From Atopobacter sp. AH10 (lineage in GTDB: Bacteria > Bacillota > Bacilli > Lactobacillales > Aerococcaceae), in assembly GCF_003664595.1 (NCBI RefSeq), contig NZ_QXPZ01000009.1, positions 1 to 38,021 on the forward strand: DNA of 38,021 nucleotides, in the 5' to 3' direction. The position numbers were made by a program, and so were the translations under genes. Shown here one piece after another: positions 16,436 to 23,519 of the stretch; position 1 is the first letter of the stretch, and each line of letters opens with the position of its first letter. The notes beneath the pieces are model-generated. The model saw only the letters and a list, made by a program, of their open reading frames with translations. It ran no database searches and was not told where the DNA came from.

Positions 16436-16651
16436 AAGGGAAGGAAAAGAAAAAATGAGAGATAAATAAGAAAGAAAATTGACAGTCAATAAAAGGATAA
16501 TTGGAAAAAGTAAGAAACGAACTTTTTTGTAGAGAAGAAAAAAGCAAAAACAAGATAGGGTTTACATTTATAGCTTATGCTTTATGGCATTTTTTTAAAA
16601 GTTACAGGCTACTTATTAAGGGAGGAGAGGAGGGGAGGTAGAAGAAAGATA

Positions 16652-16890
16652 GGAAAATCCTATAAATGAGGGGGCGTTCTTCAATGGGGGAGCTTTTCTT
16701 GAATAAAGGGCCAGTTATGTCCGCTGGAAAAGCTTATAAATGGAGAGGTTCTTCAATGGGGCGATCTTCTTGAATATAAGGTCAGTATGTCCACTGGAAA
16801 ATCCTATAAATGGAGAGGTTCTTCAATGGGGGCGATCTTCTTAAATATAAGTCCAGCGTCTTAGTCGGGAAAGTCTATAAATGAATGGGG
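16652..16890. repeat. 70-74-bp tandem repeat, 3.3 copies
   Basis: Units start at 16652, 16726, 16796 and 16868 (partial). Each opens GGAAA, contains TATAAATG and GTTCTTCAATGGGG, and ends near GTCC. The array lies between the divergent malic enzyme and amidase genes. 16440-16650 is purine-rich with no gene or convincing promoter that I can see. Confidence 0.9.
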
Positions 16891-16993
16891 GATAGGGATA
16901 AAGGGGTTAGCTTTTGTTTATTAGAAGTCAGCATAGCACAAAGGGGTAAATATCAGGGGCAAGTGTTGCTAGTTTGAGAAAGGAGAATAAGCA

Positions 16994-17770
16994 ATGATTC
17001 AGACAGATCAAGCGATTAATTATATGAAGCATCTCGCTAAAAAAGGAATACGTTATTCAATGGAAGGGTCTAGAACGGGGAAAGATGGGACGGCCGATTG
17101 CTCTGGAGCGATTTATGGGGCACTTCGTCAGGCGGGGATGAAGGCGGCGGGTTTTGTGCCATCTACAGAAACCTTGCATGCCTTGCTCGTAAAAGAAGGG
17201 TATAAGCTTATAGCTTTTAACAAGGAATGGGAAGCAGAAAAAGGAGATATTGTGATCTTTGGGATAAAGGGACGATCGGCTGGAGCGGGAGGACATGTCG
17301 TTCTTTTTCTGGATCATGACTATGTGATTCATTGTAATGGCTTGGCGAATGGTGTCTCTGTTGATAAAGAAACGAGCCTGCCTTATTCTATGGGCTATTA
17401 CGTCTATCGGCAAGAAGGTTCAAGTGGAAAGGCGAGAGGGTGTGAAAAGCCCTTGGAAAGGAATGCTAGACCAGCGACAAGTAGTGAAAAGCCCTTAAAA
17501 AGGAATGTCGACCCTGCGACAAGTAGTGAAAAGCCCTTGCCAAGAAATGTCAGGCGAGCGACAGGACAGCTTAGGATAGCCAGACATGCGACCCATTGGT
17601 TAACAAGAGAAGCGATCCTCCCAGCTGTTTTAGGGCAAGTTTACGACTATGATGCGGTGGCTGACTGTCAAGTTTCTGTCTCTAAGCGAGCCTTTCGTTT
17701 GAAAAAAGGAAAGGTTTATTTAGGCTGGCTCTTGGAACAGGACGCTGAGCTACTGGGGAAAAGCAAGTAG
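16994..17770 (+). CDS. Phage-lysin-like peptidoglycan amidase (Amidase_5 type)
   Basis: 258 residues. The first ~145 match the phage peptidoglycan hydrolase fold of pneumococcal phage Dp-1 Pal: YSMEGSRTGKDGTADCSGA with presumed catalytic Cys36, then SAGAGGHVVLF with His101, then DYVIHCNG and YYVYR. It would cut the stem-peptide side of peptidoglycan. A linker of three 14-residue repeats (EKPLxRNxxPATSS type, about residues 151-192) joins it to a C-terminal ~65-residue domain that I do not recognise; it may bind the wall. There is no signal peptide and no holin gene beside it. I infer either a domesticated phage lysin or an autolysin needing another exit route. AAGGAG lies 9 nt before the ATG. 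The final codons (GKSK, stop) seed the 20-bp array that follows. Confidence 0.82.
   Translation: MIQTDQAINYMKHLAKKGIRYSMEGSRTGKDGTADCSGAIYGALRQAGMKAAGFVPSTETLHALLVKEGYKLIAFNKEWEAEKGDIVIFGIKGRSAGAGGHVVLFLDHDYVIHCNGLANGVSVDKETSLPYSMGYYVYRQEGSSGKARGCEKPLERNARPATSSEKPLKRNVDPATSSEKPLPRNVRRATGQLRIARHATHWLTREAILPAVLGQVYDYDAVADCQVSVSKRAFRLKKGKVYLGWLLEQDAELLGKSK
17444..17569 (+). repeat. 42-bp in-frame repeat, 3 copies, in the amidase linker
   Basis: Copies begin at 17444, 17486 and 17528, each starting GAAAAGCCC. Each encodes 14 residues, so changes in copy number keep the frame and only alter linker length. Confidence 0.92.
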
Positions 17771-18005
17771 TATTGGGTAAAGGAAAATAGCTATTGGAGA
17801 AGGAAAGTAGCTATTGGAGAAAGAAAGTAGCTATTGGAGAAAGAAAGTAGCTATTGGGAAAAGAAAGTAGCTATTGGAGAAAGAAAGTAGCTATTGGAGA
17901 AAGAAAGTAGCTATTGGGAAAAGGAAAATAGCTATTGGAGAAGGAAAATAGTATTGGGGAAAAACAAGTAGTATTGGGTAAAGGAAAATAGTATTGGGGA
18001 ATTAG
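17751..18005. repeat. 20-bp tandem repeat, about 12.5 copies, growing from the amidase stop
   Basis: Units of 20 bp (one of 21) run from 17751, still inside the gene, to about 18005. The typical unit is CTATTGGAGAAAGAAAGTAG. The first unit is the gene's own end (TACTGGGG...AAGTAG), so the array is an expansion of coding sequence beyond the stop. Every unit carries a TAG. Confidence 0.96.
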
Positions 18006-18090
18006 CCTGATTTTTTGAAAGTGGTTGATGCACCCAGAATTTTAAGGCTAAGCGCCTAGGGGAAAGTTTAAAAAAGACTAGAGTTAGCAG

Positions 18091-18120
18091 AAGCCGATCT
18101 TTGACAAAGATTGGCTTTTT
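18091..18120 (+). terminator. Rho-independent terminator before asnA
   Basis: AAGCCGATCTTT (18091-18102) pairs with AAAGATTGGCTT (18106-18117) across a 3-nt loop, with one G-T pair, and then T's. It ends transcription from the amidase side. Confidence 0.9.
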
Positions 18121-18222
18121 GAGTACAATTAAAACAGTTTTTTATTAAAAGATGGTAAGAAAAGAATAAAAATATCATATACTTATCGCTTTTTATAGGA
18201 GAAACTTGGAATAACGAATAAA

Positions 18223-18240
18223 ATCTGCAAAAAAGCAGAT
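18223..18240 (+). other. Small hairpin just before asnA
   Basis: ATCTGC (18223-18228), six A, then GCAGAT (18235-18240) make a perfect 6-bp stem. It covers an upstream in-frame ATG at 18239, which has no ribosome site. That supports ATG 18260 as the real start. It may modulate initiation. Confidence 0.5.
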
Positions 18241-18259
18241 GAATGAAGTGGTGGATAAA

Positions 18260-19258
18260 ATGAGAAATAACTCAAACGCAACAAGTTTGGATCTAAAAGA
18301 AACACAATTGGCGATCAAGACCTTGAAGGATTATTTCCAACAAGAATTAGCCAATACCTTGAACTTAGCCAGAGTTTCAGCTCCTTTGATGGTGAGACCG
18401 GAAACCGGCTTGAATGATAATCTCTCAGGCGTAGAAACACCAGTGAATTTTACCGTGAATAAGGGTGAAATGAAGGTAGAAATTGTACAGTCTCTAGCTA
18501 AATGGAAGAGAAATGCCTTGAAAGAATATGGTTTCCATACTTACGAAGGTTTGTATACAGACATGAATGCCATAAGACCTGATGAAAGTTTAGACCCTCT
18601 TCATTCGATTTATGTTGATCAATGGGACTGGGAAAAGATCATCCAAAAAGAAGATCGTAACAAAAACTACCTCCGATTAGTTGTTAAAGAAATTTTTGAA
18701 GTTTTTAAAACGACAGAAAATTATATTAATCACGTTTATCCTTATGTCTTGACTAAAAAATTGCCAGAAGAAATTTTCTTTATCAGCAGCCAAGAATTAG
18801 AAGATCGCTACCCAGACCTTTCTCCTAAAGAGCGTGAAGATGCGATTACGAAAGAAAAGAAAGCCGTCTTCATTGAAGAAATTGGGGATGTTTTGGCTTC
18901 AGGAGATAAACATGATGACCGGAGTCCAGACTATGACGATTGGACTTTGAATGGGGACATTCTTTTTTGGAATGAGGTTTTAGGGCGAGCTTTTGAATTG
19001 TCCAGTATGGGGATCCGTGTGTCTAAAGAGTCCTTAAAGACGCAATTGGAAAAAGATGGCAAGACGGATAGAGAGAGTCTACCTTACCATCAAGATGTAT
19101 TGAATGAACGCCTGCCTTTTACGATTGGTGGCGGGATTGGGCAGTCCAGATTGTGCATGTTCTTCTTGGAAAAGAGCCATATCGGGGAAGTTCAAGCCGG
19201 AATTTGGGATAAGGATACGAAGCTTGCTGCGAAAGAACAAGGCATTATATTACTCTAA
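18260..19258 (+). CDS. asnA: Aspartate-ammonia ligase (asparagine synthetase A)
   Basis: 332 residues, the usual AsnA length. It makes asparagine from aspartate and ammonia with ATP. It is a homolog of class II aminoacyl-tRNA synthetases. Signature stretches are SAPLMVRPETGLNDNLSGVETPV near the N-terminus, then LAKWKRNALKEYGF, GLYTDMNAIRPDE, HSIYVDQWDWEK and the C-terminal GGGIGQSRLCMFFLEK. The start is set at ATG 18260 (GGTGG five bases upstream); an in-frame ATG at 18239 would add seven residues. Monocistronic between two terminators. Although asnA is often under a T-box in Lactobacillales, the short leader here shows no T-box sequence. Confidence 0.95.
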   Translation: MRNNSNATSLDLKETQLAIKTLKDYFQQELANTLNLARVSAPLMVRPETGLNDNLSGVETPVNFTVNKGEMKVEIVQSLAKWKRNALKEYGFHTYEGLYTDMNAIRPDESLDPLHSIYVDQWDWEKIIQKEDRNKNYLRLVVKEIFEVFKTTENYINHVYPYVLTKKLPEEIFFISSQELEDRYPDLSPKEREDAITKEKKAVFIEEIGDVLASGDKHDDRSPDYDDWTLNGDILFWNEVLGRAFELSSMGIRVSKESLKTQLEKDGKTDRESLPYHQDVLNERLPFTIGGGIGQSRLCMFFLEKSHIGEVQAGIWDKDTKLAAKEQGIILL

Positions 19259-19350
19259 AGCAAGTAGAGTCCTTAGAAAAGTAAGTAGGGGCCTGCCACA
19301 AAATTATTAATGAAAGAACCAATAGTTTATTATTCTACATAATAAATAGT

Positions 19351-19389
19351 AAAAAAAGCCCTTGGAACTTTTGCTCAGAGGGCTTTTTT
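19351..19389 (+). terminator. asnA terminator
   Basis: AAAAAAAGCCCT (19351-19362) pairs with AGGGCTTTTTT (19379-19389), with a 16-nt loop. It isolates asnA from the capsule promoter just downstream. Confidence 0.9.
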
Positions 19390-19415
19390 ACTTGTTGTAG
19401 CAGGGGCTGACCCTC

Positions 19416-19444
19416 TTGAAAATGTGAAACTTTCATGATAAAAT
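19416..19444 (+). promoter_or_regulatory. Capsule operon promoter
   Basis: TTGAAA (19416-19421) and TAAAAT (19439-19444) are separated by exactly 17 bp, a near-ideal sigma-A promoter. The first gene starts at 19856, so the transcript would carry a leader of about 405 nt. A hairpin GCCTTTT/AAAAGGC (19468-19485) lies early in the leader with no T-run after it. I see no other promoter before 19856. Confidence 0.8.
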
Positions 19445-19503
19445 ATGTTGTCGTGAATTGCGTTTTGGCCTTTTTTTGAAAAGGCGAAGAGGCAAGCTAG
19501 AAA

Positions 19504-19815
19504 TTGATAGAGAAAAAATTACAGTTGATCTGTACAGAAGTTAATAGAGAAGGACTTTCAGTTGAACTGTACGGAAGTTAATAGAGAAGGATTTTTAGTT
19601 AAACTGTACGGAAGCAGATAGGGAAAAAATTACAGTTGATCTGTACTGGAGTTTATAGAGAAAAAATTACAGTTGATCTGTATAGAAGTTGATAGAGAAT
19701 GACTTTCGGTTGATCTGCGCTGAAGTTAATAGAGAAGGATTTTTAGTTAAACTGTACGGAAGCAGATAGAGGAAAAATTACAGTTGATCAGTACAGAAGT
19801 TAATAGAGAAAAATT
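19504..19815. repeat. 37-bp tandem repeat, 8.4 copies, in the capsule leader
   Basis: Units start at 19504, 19541, 19578, 19615, 19652, 19689, 19726, 19763 and 19800 (partial). Units 3 and 7 are identical, 4 resembles 8 and 1 resembles 5, so a four-unit, 148-bp block was itself duplicated. Most units keep a small dyad although the bases differ: CAG-TTGAT-CTG in some, CAGTTGAACTG or AGTTAAACT in others. The array ends 40 bp before the presumed first start codon. Confidence 0.96.
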
Positions 19816-19855
19816 GGTTGATCCAATGTCTGACAAAGGAGATGGCAAGGAAACG

Positions 19856-20815
19856 ATGAGTTTAGGCAAACGAGAAGAACGCCACAGAAAAGGCTCTAGG
19901 TCAAAAAAATCTTTTGGCAAAAAGCTAGCCTATCTTTTTATTGGCGCTATAATCCTATTGGGTTTAAGCCTAGTATGGAAGATTTATCTAGATGTGGATC
20001 GGACGTCTAAGTCCATCTACCACCCCGTTGCCATCGATAAAAAAAGGAAAGATCAAGTGGATTTGAGCCAAGGGAAAAAGCCTTTCTCTCTTCTCTTAAT
20101 GGGGATTGATACGGGTGAATTGGGTCGGACGGAAAAAGGACGGTCGGATACATTGATCGTTGCGACTGTTAATCCAAAGACAAAAACAACTAAGCTTTTA
20201 TCCATTCCACGTGACACCTACACCTATATTCGATCGGTCGCTAAAAAAGACAAGATCAATCACGCTTACGCTTTTGGAGGGCCAAGCGAATCCATCAACA
20301 CGGTTCAACGCCTATTGGATATCCCTATTGACTATTATGTTGCCGTGAATATGAAGGGCTTAGAGGGAATTATAGATATTGTCGGTGGGATTGAAGTGAC
20401 TCCTTCCATCAGCTTTACCCAAGAAGGGCACAGCTTCACAGCCGGCCAAGCAGTGAAACTCAATGGAGAAAAGGCCTTGGCTTATGTCAGGAACCGTTAC
20501 GATGACCCCCAAGGAGACTATGGTCGTCAAGCAAGGCAAAGGGAAATTATTCTAGCTTGTACGAAGAAATTAGCCTCACTCTCTAACTTGGCTAACTATC
20601 AAGAAATTTTGAATACACTAGGTTCTAACGTACAAACCAATCTTCAATTTTCTCAAATGCGCGACCTATATGGAAATTACCGCCACTCTTTGAAAAAAGT
20701 TGAGGACAGTTCCTTGAGAGGGTCTGGGCAAATGATCGATGGGGTGTATTATGAAATCATTCCAGATGAGGTCATTAAAGAAGCTTCTCAAAACTTAAAA
20801 GCACAATTGAAATAA
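19856..20815 (+). CDS. LytR-CpsA-Psr (LCP) family wall-polymer ligase
   Basis: 319 residues, equivalent to CpsA/Wzg, which attaches polysaccharide from the undecaprenyl carrier to peptidoglycan. A basic cytoplasmic start is followed by one membrane helix (about 24-46, LAYLFIGAIILLGLSLVW). The extracellular LCP domain has MGIDTGE, GRSDTLIV, SIPRDTYT (pyrophosphate-binding arginine), KINHAYAFGG and RNRYDDPQGDYGRQARQ. ATG 19856 is preferred: CAAGGA lies just upstream. In-frame TTG 19784 (inside the repeat array) and ATG 19826 lack ribosome sites. First gene of the capsule operon. Confidence 0.93.
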   Translation: MSLGKREERHRKGSRSKKSFGKKLAYLFIGAIILLGLSLVWKIYLDVDRTSKSIYHPVAIDKKRKDQVDLSQGKKPFSLLLMGIDTGELGRTEKGRSDTLIVATVNPKTKTTKLLSIPRDTYTYIRSVAKKDKINHAYAFGGPSESINTVQRLLDIPIDYYVAVNMKGLEGIIDIVGGIEVTPSISFTQEGHSFTAGQAVKLNGEKALAYVRNRYDDPQGDYGRQARQREIILACTKKLASLSNLANYQEILNTLGSNVQTNLQFSQMRDLYGNYRHSLKKVEDSSLRGSGQMIDGVYYEIIPDEVIKEASQNLKAQLK

Positions 20816-20880
20816 TCTGAGCGGATAAAATCGATGTATAGATGGACTACATTTCATATAGAAGAAAGGCAGATAAATTA

Positions 20881-21657
20881 ATGGCAGAAGAAATCTCATT
20901 ACTGGATTTATGGAAAATGTTGAAGAAACATCTTCGGACGATTGCGATGACCACTATTGTTTTTGGTTTCCTATCCATGGTCTATTCCTTCGTTTTAGCA
21001 ACACCGATTTACCAAGCGTCAACGGATATTTTAGTCAATCGCTCGACAGAAGCAAGGGACCAAAGCGTTCTTTCTCAAGATATTAATGCGAGTTTACAGT
21101 TGATCAATACTTATTCAGATGTGATCCGGAATGATGTCGTCTTAAAACCAGTTGCAGAAGAATTAAATGCGCCTGAAACTACAGAAGAATTAAGAAACAA
21201 AGTCAAGGTAGATTCTAAAAACAATTCCCAAGTATTCTCTATCTCTGTGACAGATGAAAGCCCAGAACGTGCGGCTGAATTAGCGAATACAGTGGCGAAA
21301 GTCTTCAATAAGCAAATCAAAAAGATGATGAAAGTCGATAATGTGACCATCATTTCTAAAGCCGTTGCGCCAAAATACCCAATTTCTCCAAAGAAAGCGA
21401 TCAATTTATTAGTGGCAATCGTCTTAGGGATGGCTCTTGGGGTTCTTTATGCCATGATTAAAGAATTGGCGGATAACACGGTTAAACGTGAAGAATTTAT
21501 CACTGATGAATTGGGCTGGCCAGTCTTGGGGCAAGTGGCAGAGTTTTCTTCTTCAGATTTGAAGAGTAAAAATTCTGTGATCAAAACAGAGCCAATCCAA
21601 AAAGAAGACAAGAGTCAGTACGGACGTTTGCAAAGAAGTCGCCGGGATCGTGTTTAG
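20881..21657 (+). CDS. Capsule chain-length regulator / kinase activator (Wzz, CpsC-type)
   Basis: 258 residues. There are two membrane helices, about 19-40 (AMTTIVFGFLSMVYSFVLA) and about 175-195 (INLLVAIVLGMALGVLYA), flanking an extracellular loop. The Pro-rich PKYPISPKK precedes the second helix, as usual for this family. Its cytosolic tail would switch on the separate kinase encoded next, and together they set polymer length. ATG 20881 has AAAGG 11 nt upstream; an upstream in-frame ATG at 20842 is not supported. Confidence 0.92.
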   Translation: MAEEISLLDLWKMLKKHLRTIAMTTIVFGFLSMVYSFVLATPIYQASTDILVNRSTEARDQSVLSQDINASLQLINTYSDVIRNDVVLKPVAEELNAPETTEELRNKVKVDSKNNSQVFSISVTDESPERAAELANTVAKVFNKQIKKMMKVDNVTIISKAVAPKYPISPKKAINLLVAIVLGMALGVLYAMIKELADNTVKREEFITDELGWPVLGQVAEFSSSDLKSKNSVIKTEPIQKEDKSQYGRLQRSRRDRV

Positions 21658-21668
21658 GAGGAAATAAG

Positions 21669-22382
21669 ATGGGCTTATGGATAAAAAAGAAAAGTAAGGC
21701 ACGGGTGAAACACGGACAATCTGAAATAGTCGTTGCCAATAACCCAACGTCTATCGTAGCTGAACAATTTCGGACGATTCGAACCAACATCCAATTCTCC
21801 ATGGTTGATCGCCAGCTGAAAACCTTAAATGTGACTTCAGCCGGGCCAAGTTCAGGAAAATCTGTTTTAGCAGCTAACCTTGCAGCTGCTTTTGCCAATG
21901 ATGGGAAGAAAGTACTCTTGGTGGATGCGGACATGCGACGTCCAACTGTTCACAAGGTCTTACAAAAAGCTAATGGGAAGGGTTTGTCTCACCTTTTGAC
22001 CGATCGCCAATTAAGTTTGAATGAAGTAATCCAATTGAGCGACATACCTAATCTATATTATCTGACCTGTGGAGTTATCCCTCCGAACCCATCTGAGTTG
22101 TTGTCTACGACACGGATGGTGGATACTATGGATCAATTGAAACAAGTCTTTGACCTCATTATTTTTGATAATCCGCCAGTTCTTTCAGTGACGGATGCTC
22201 AAATCATGTCGACACAAACGGATGGGACGATTTTTGTCATTCCTTACGGCCAAGCTCGCAAAGATGAAGTGAAGAAAGCAGCAAAACTATTAGAACAAGT
22301 GAATGCTAATGTCTTGGGTGCGGTCATGAACTTTGTGGATAAGCAGGACGATCATTACTATTATTATGGTGAAGCGAAATAA
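21669..22382 (+). CDS. Capsule BY-type tyrosine kinase (CpsD/Wze)
   Basis: 237 residues, cytosolic. The Walker A motif is AGPSSGKS (about 57-64), Walker A' is LLVDADMRRP (about 84-93) and Walker B is LIIFDNPP. The C-terminus DDHYYYYGEAK is the autophosphorylated tyrosine cluster, here only four tyrosines. It works with the upstream Wzz-type activator and is dephosphorylated by the PHP phosphatase encoded next. AGGAGG precedes the ATG. Confidence 0.94.
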   Translation: MGLWIKKKSKARVKHGQSEIVVANNPTSIVAEQFRTIRTNIQFSMVDRQLKTLNVTSAGPSSGKSVLAANLAAAFANDGKKVLLVDADMRRPTVHKVLQKANGKGLSHLLTDRQLSLNEVIQLSDIPNLYYLTCGVIPPNPSELLSTTRMVDTMDQLKQVFDLIIFDNPPVLSVTDAQIMSTQTDGTIFVIPYGQARKDEVKKAAKLLEQVNANVLGAVMNFVDKQDDHYYYYGEAK

Positions 22383-22442
22383 GCTGAGTCAGTTTCTGGC
22401 TCTTCTTAGTGGGATAAGAGAGTGTGAAAGGGGAGAATAGAG

Positions 22443-23222
22443 ATGATTGATGTCCATTGTCATCTTTTGCCAGGGATTGATGATGGGGCAAAGACGATCG
22501 ATATAGCACTTGAATTGGCTAAAGAAGCCGTTCAACAAGGGGTGACTCATATAGTCTGTACTCCCCACCACTTAAATCGCTCTTGGATGAACCCAAGAGC
22601 TCAAGTGGAACTCTTAGTCCATGAGTTTCAAAAAAGATTGCAACGTGAAAAAATTGATTTAACCCTATTCCCAGGCCAAGAAATCAGGATTGCTGGGGAT
22701 ATTCCAGAAAGGATCGATCGAGGAGATATTTGCTTTTACGATGTGTCAGAAAATTATCTCTTGATTGAGTTTCCGACACAGACAGTTCCAGAGTACACAG
22801 ACCAGCTCTTTTATCAACTACAAGCTCGTGGGATAACGCCGGTCATTGCCCATCCTGAAAGAAACTACGCTATCCAAAAAGATCCAGAAATCCTCAAAGG
22901 CTTTGTTGAAAAAGGGGTTCTAGGGCAGTTAACTGCGGCTTCTCTTTTAGGGGATTTAGGGAAAGATGTCAGACGCTTTAGTTTGGACTTAATTGAAGCC
23001 CGCCTCGTGCATACATTAGGATCAGATGCTCACGATCCTCAAAAGAGGCCTTTTGTTTTAGGGGCGGCTTATAAGCAGTTAAATAAAGATTTCGGGAAAG
23101 AAGCCGTTCAATCCTTTGACCAAGTGGCCAGGAACTTGGTGAATGGAGATGCTATGTATATTCTTCATCCAGCTAGTGCTCGGCCAATGGACAAGAAAAA
23201 GAAATTATTCGGTTTTCTATAG
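22443..23222 (+). CDS. Manganese-dependent tyrosine phosphatase (CpsB/Wzh, PHP family)
   Basis: 259 residues. The PHP metal motifs are MIDVHCHLLPGIDDGA at the start, TPHH near residue 40, PGQEIR, IAHPERN and LGSDAHDP. It removes phosphate from the tyrosine cluster of the capsule kinase. GAAAGGGGAG lies before the ATG. Gene order here is LCP, Wzz, kinase, phosphatase, as in many Lactobacillus loci, rather than the pneumococcal order with the phosphatase second. Confidence 0.93.
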   Translation: MIDVHCHLLPGIDDGAKTIDIALELAKEAVQQGVTHIVCTPHHLNRSWMNPRAQVELLVHEFQKRLQREKIDLTLFPGQEIRIAGDIPERIDRGDICFYDVSENYLLIEFPTQTVPEYTDQLFYQLQARGITPVIAHPERNYAIQKDPEILKGFVEKGVLGQLTAASLLGDLGKDVRRFSLDLIEARLVHTLGSDAHDPQKRPFVLGAAYKQLNKDFGKEAVQSFDQVARNLVNGDAMYILHPASARPMDKKKKLFGFL

Positions 23223-23289
23223 CTTCCACAAAACAGCCCTGCTAAGGGAGTTATAGGTGGGGGCTTTGCTTGTATAGGCAGTAGCTAGC

Positions 23290-23420
23290 AATGCTTCTGA
23301 TAGGTAAATTGAAAAACACACTGGACTTTTGCCGTTGATGGGTAAATAAGAAAATCTATGGTCTTTTGCAGCTGATAGGTAAATTGAAAAACTTTGCCCC
23401 TTTGATGCTGATGGGGGAGC
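23290..23420. repeat. 36-38-bp degenerate tandem repeat, about 3.5 copies
   Basis: CTGATAGGTAAATTG-type cores lie at 23297, 23335, 23372 and 23408 (last partial). The array fills the only long gap (23223-23519) within the capsule operon, between the regulatory genes and the sugar genes. I see no terminator or convincing promoter there. Confidence 0.8.
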
Positions 23421-23519
23421 ATGATTTAGTACTCCTGAAATTGCTAATCGATCGTATGTTGTGACAGTAAGGGAATAAAAAACCTCAACCAAAGAGGAAT
23501 AGATGAAGGGAAATATGTT

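Noticed and set aside
18121-18259. T-box leader for asnA
   Set aside because: The leader is too short and lacks a T-box sequence or antiterminator; only a 6-bp hairpin is present.
19468-19485. Terminator early in the capsule leader
   Set aside because: The GCCTTTT/AAAAGGC stem has its T-run in the loop side and purine-rich sequence after it, so it is listed only as a leader hairpin.
19784-19855. TTG 19784 or ATG 19826 as the start of the LCP gene
   Set aside because: The TTG is part of the 37-bp repeat, neither has a ribosome site, and LCP proteins normally begin with a short basic stretch as from ATG 19856.
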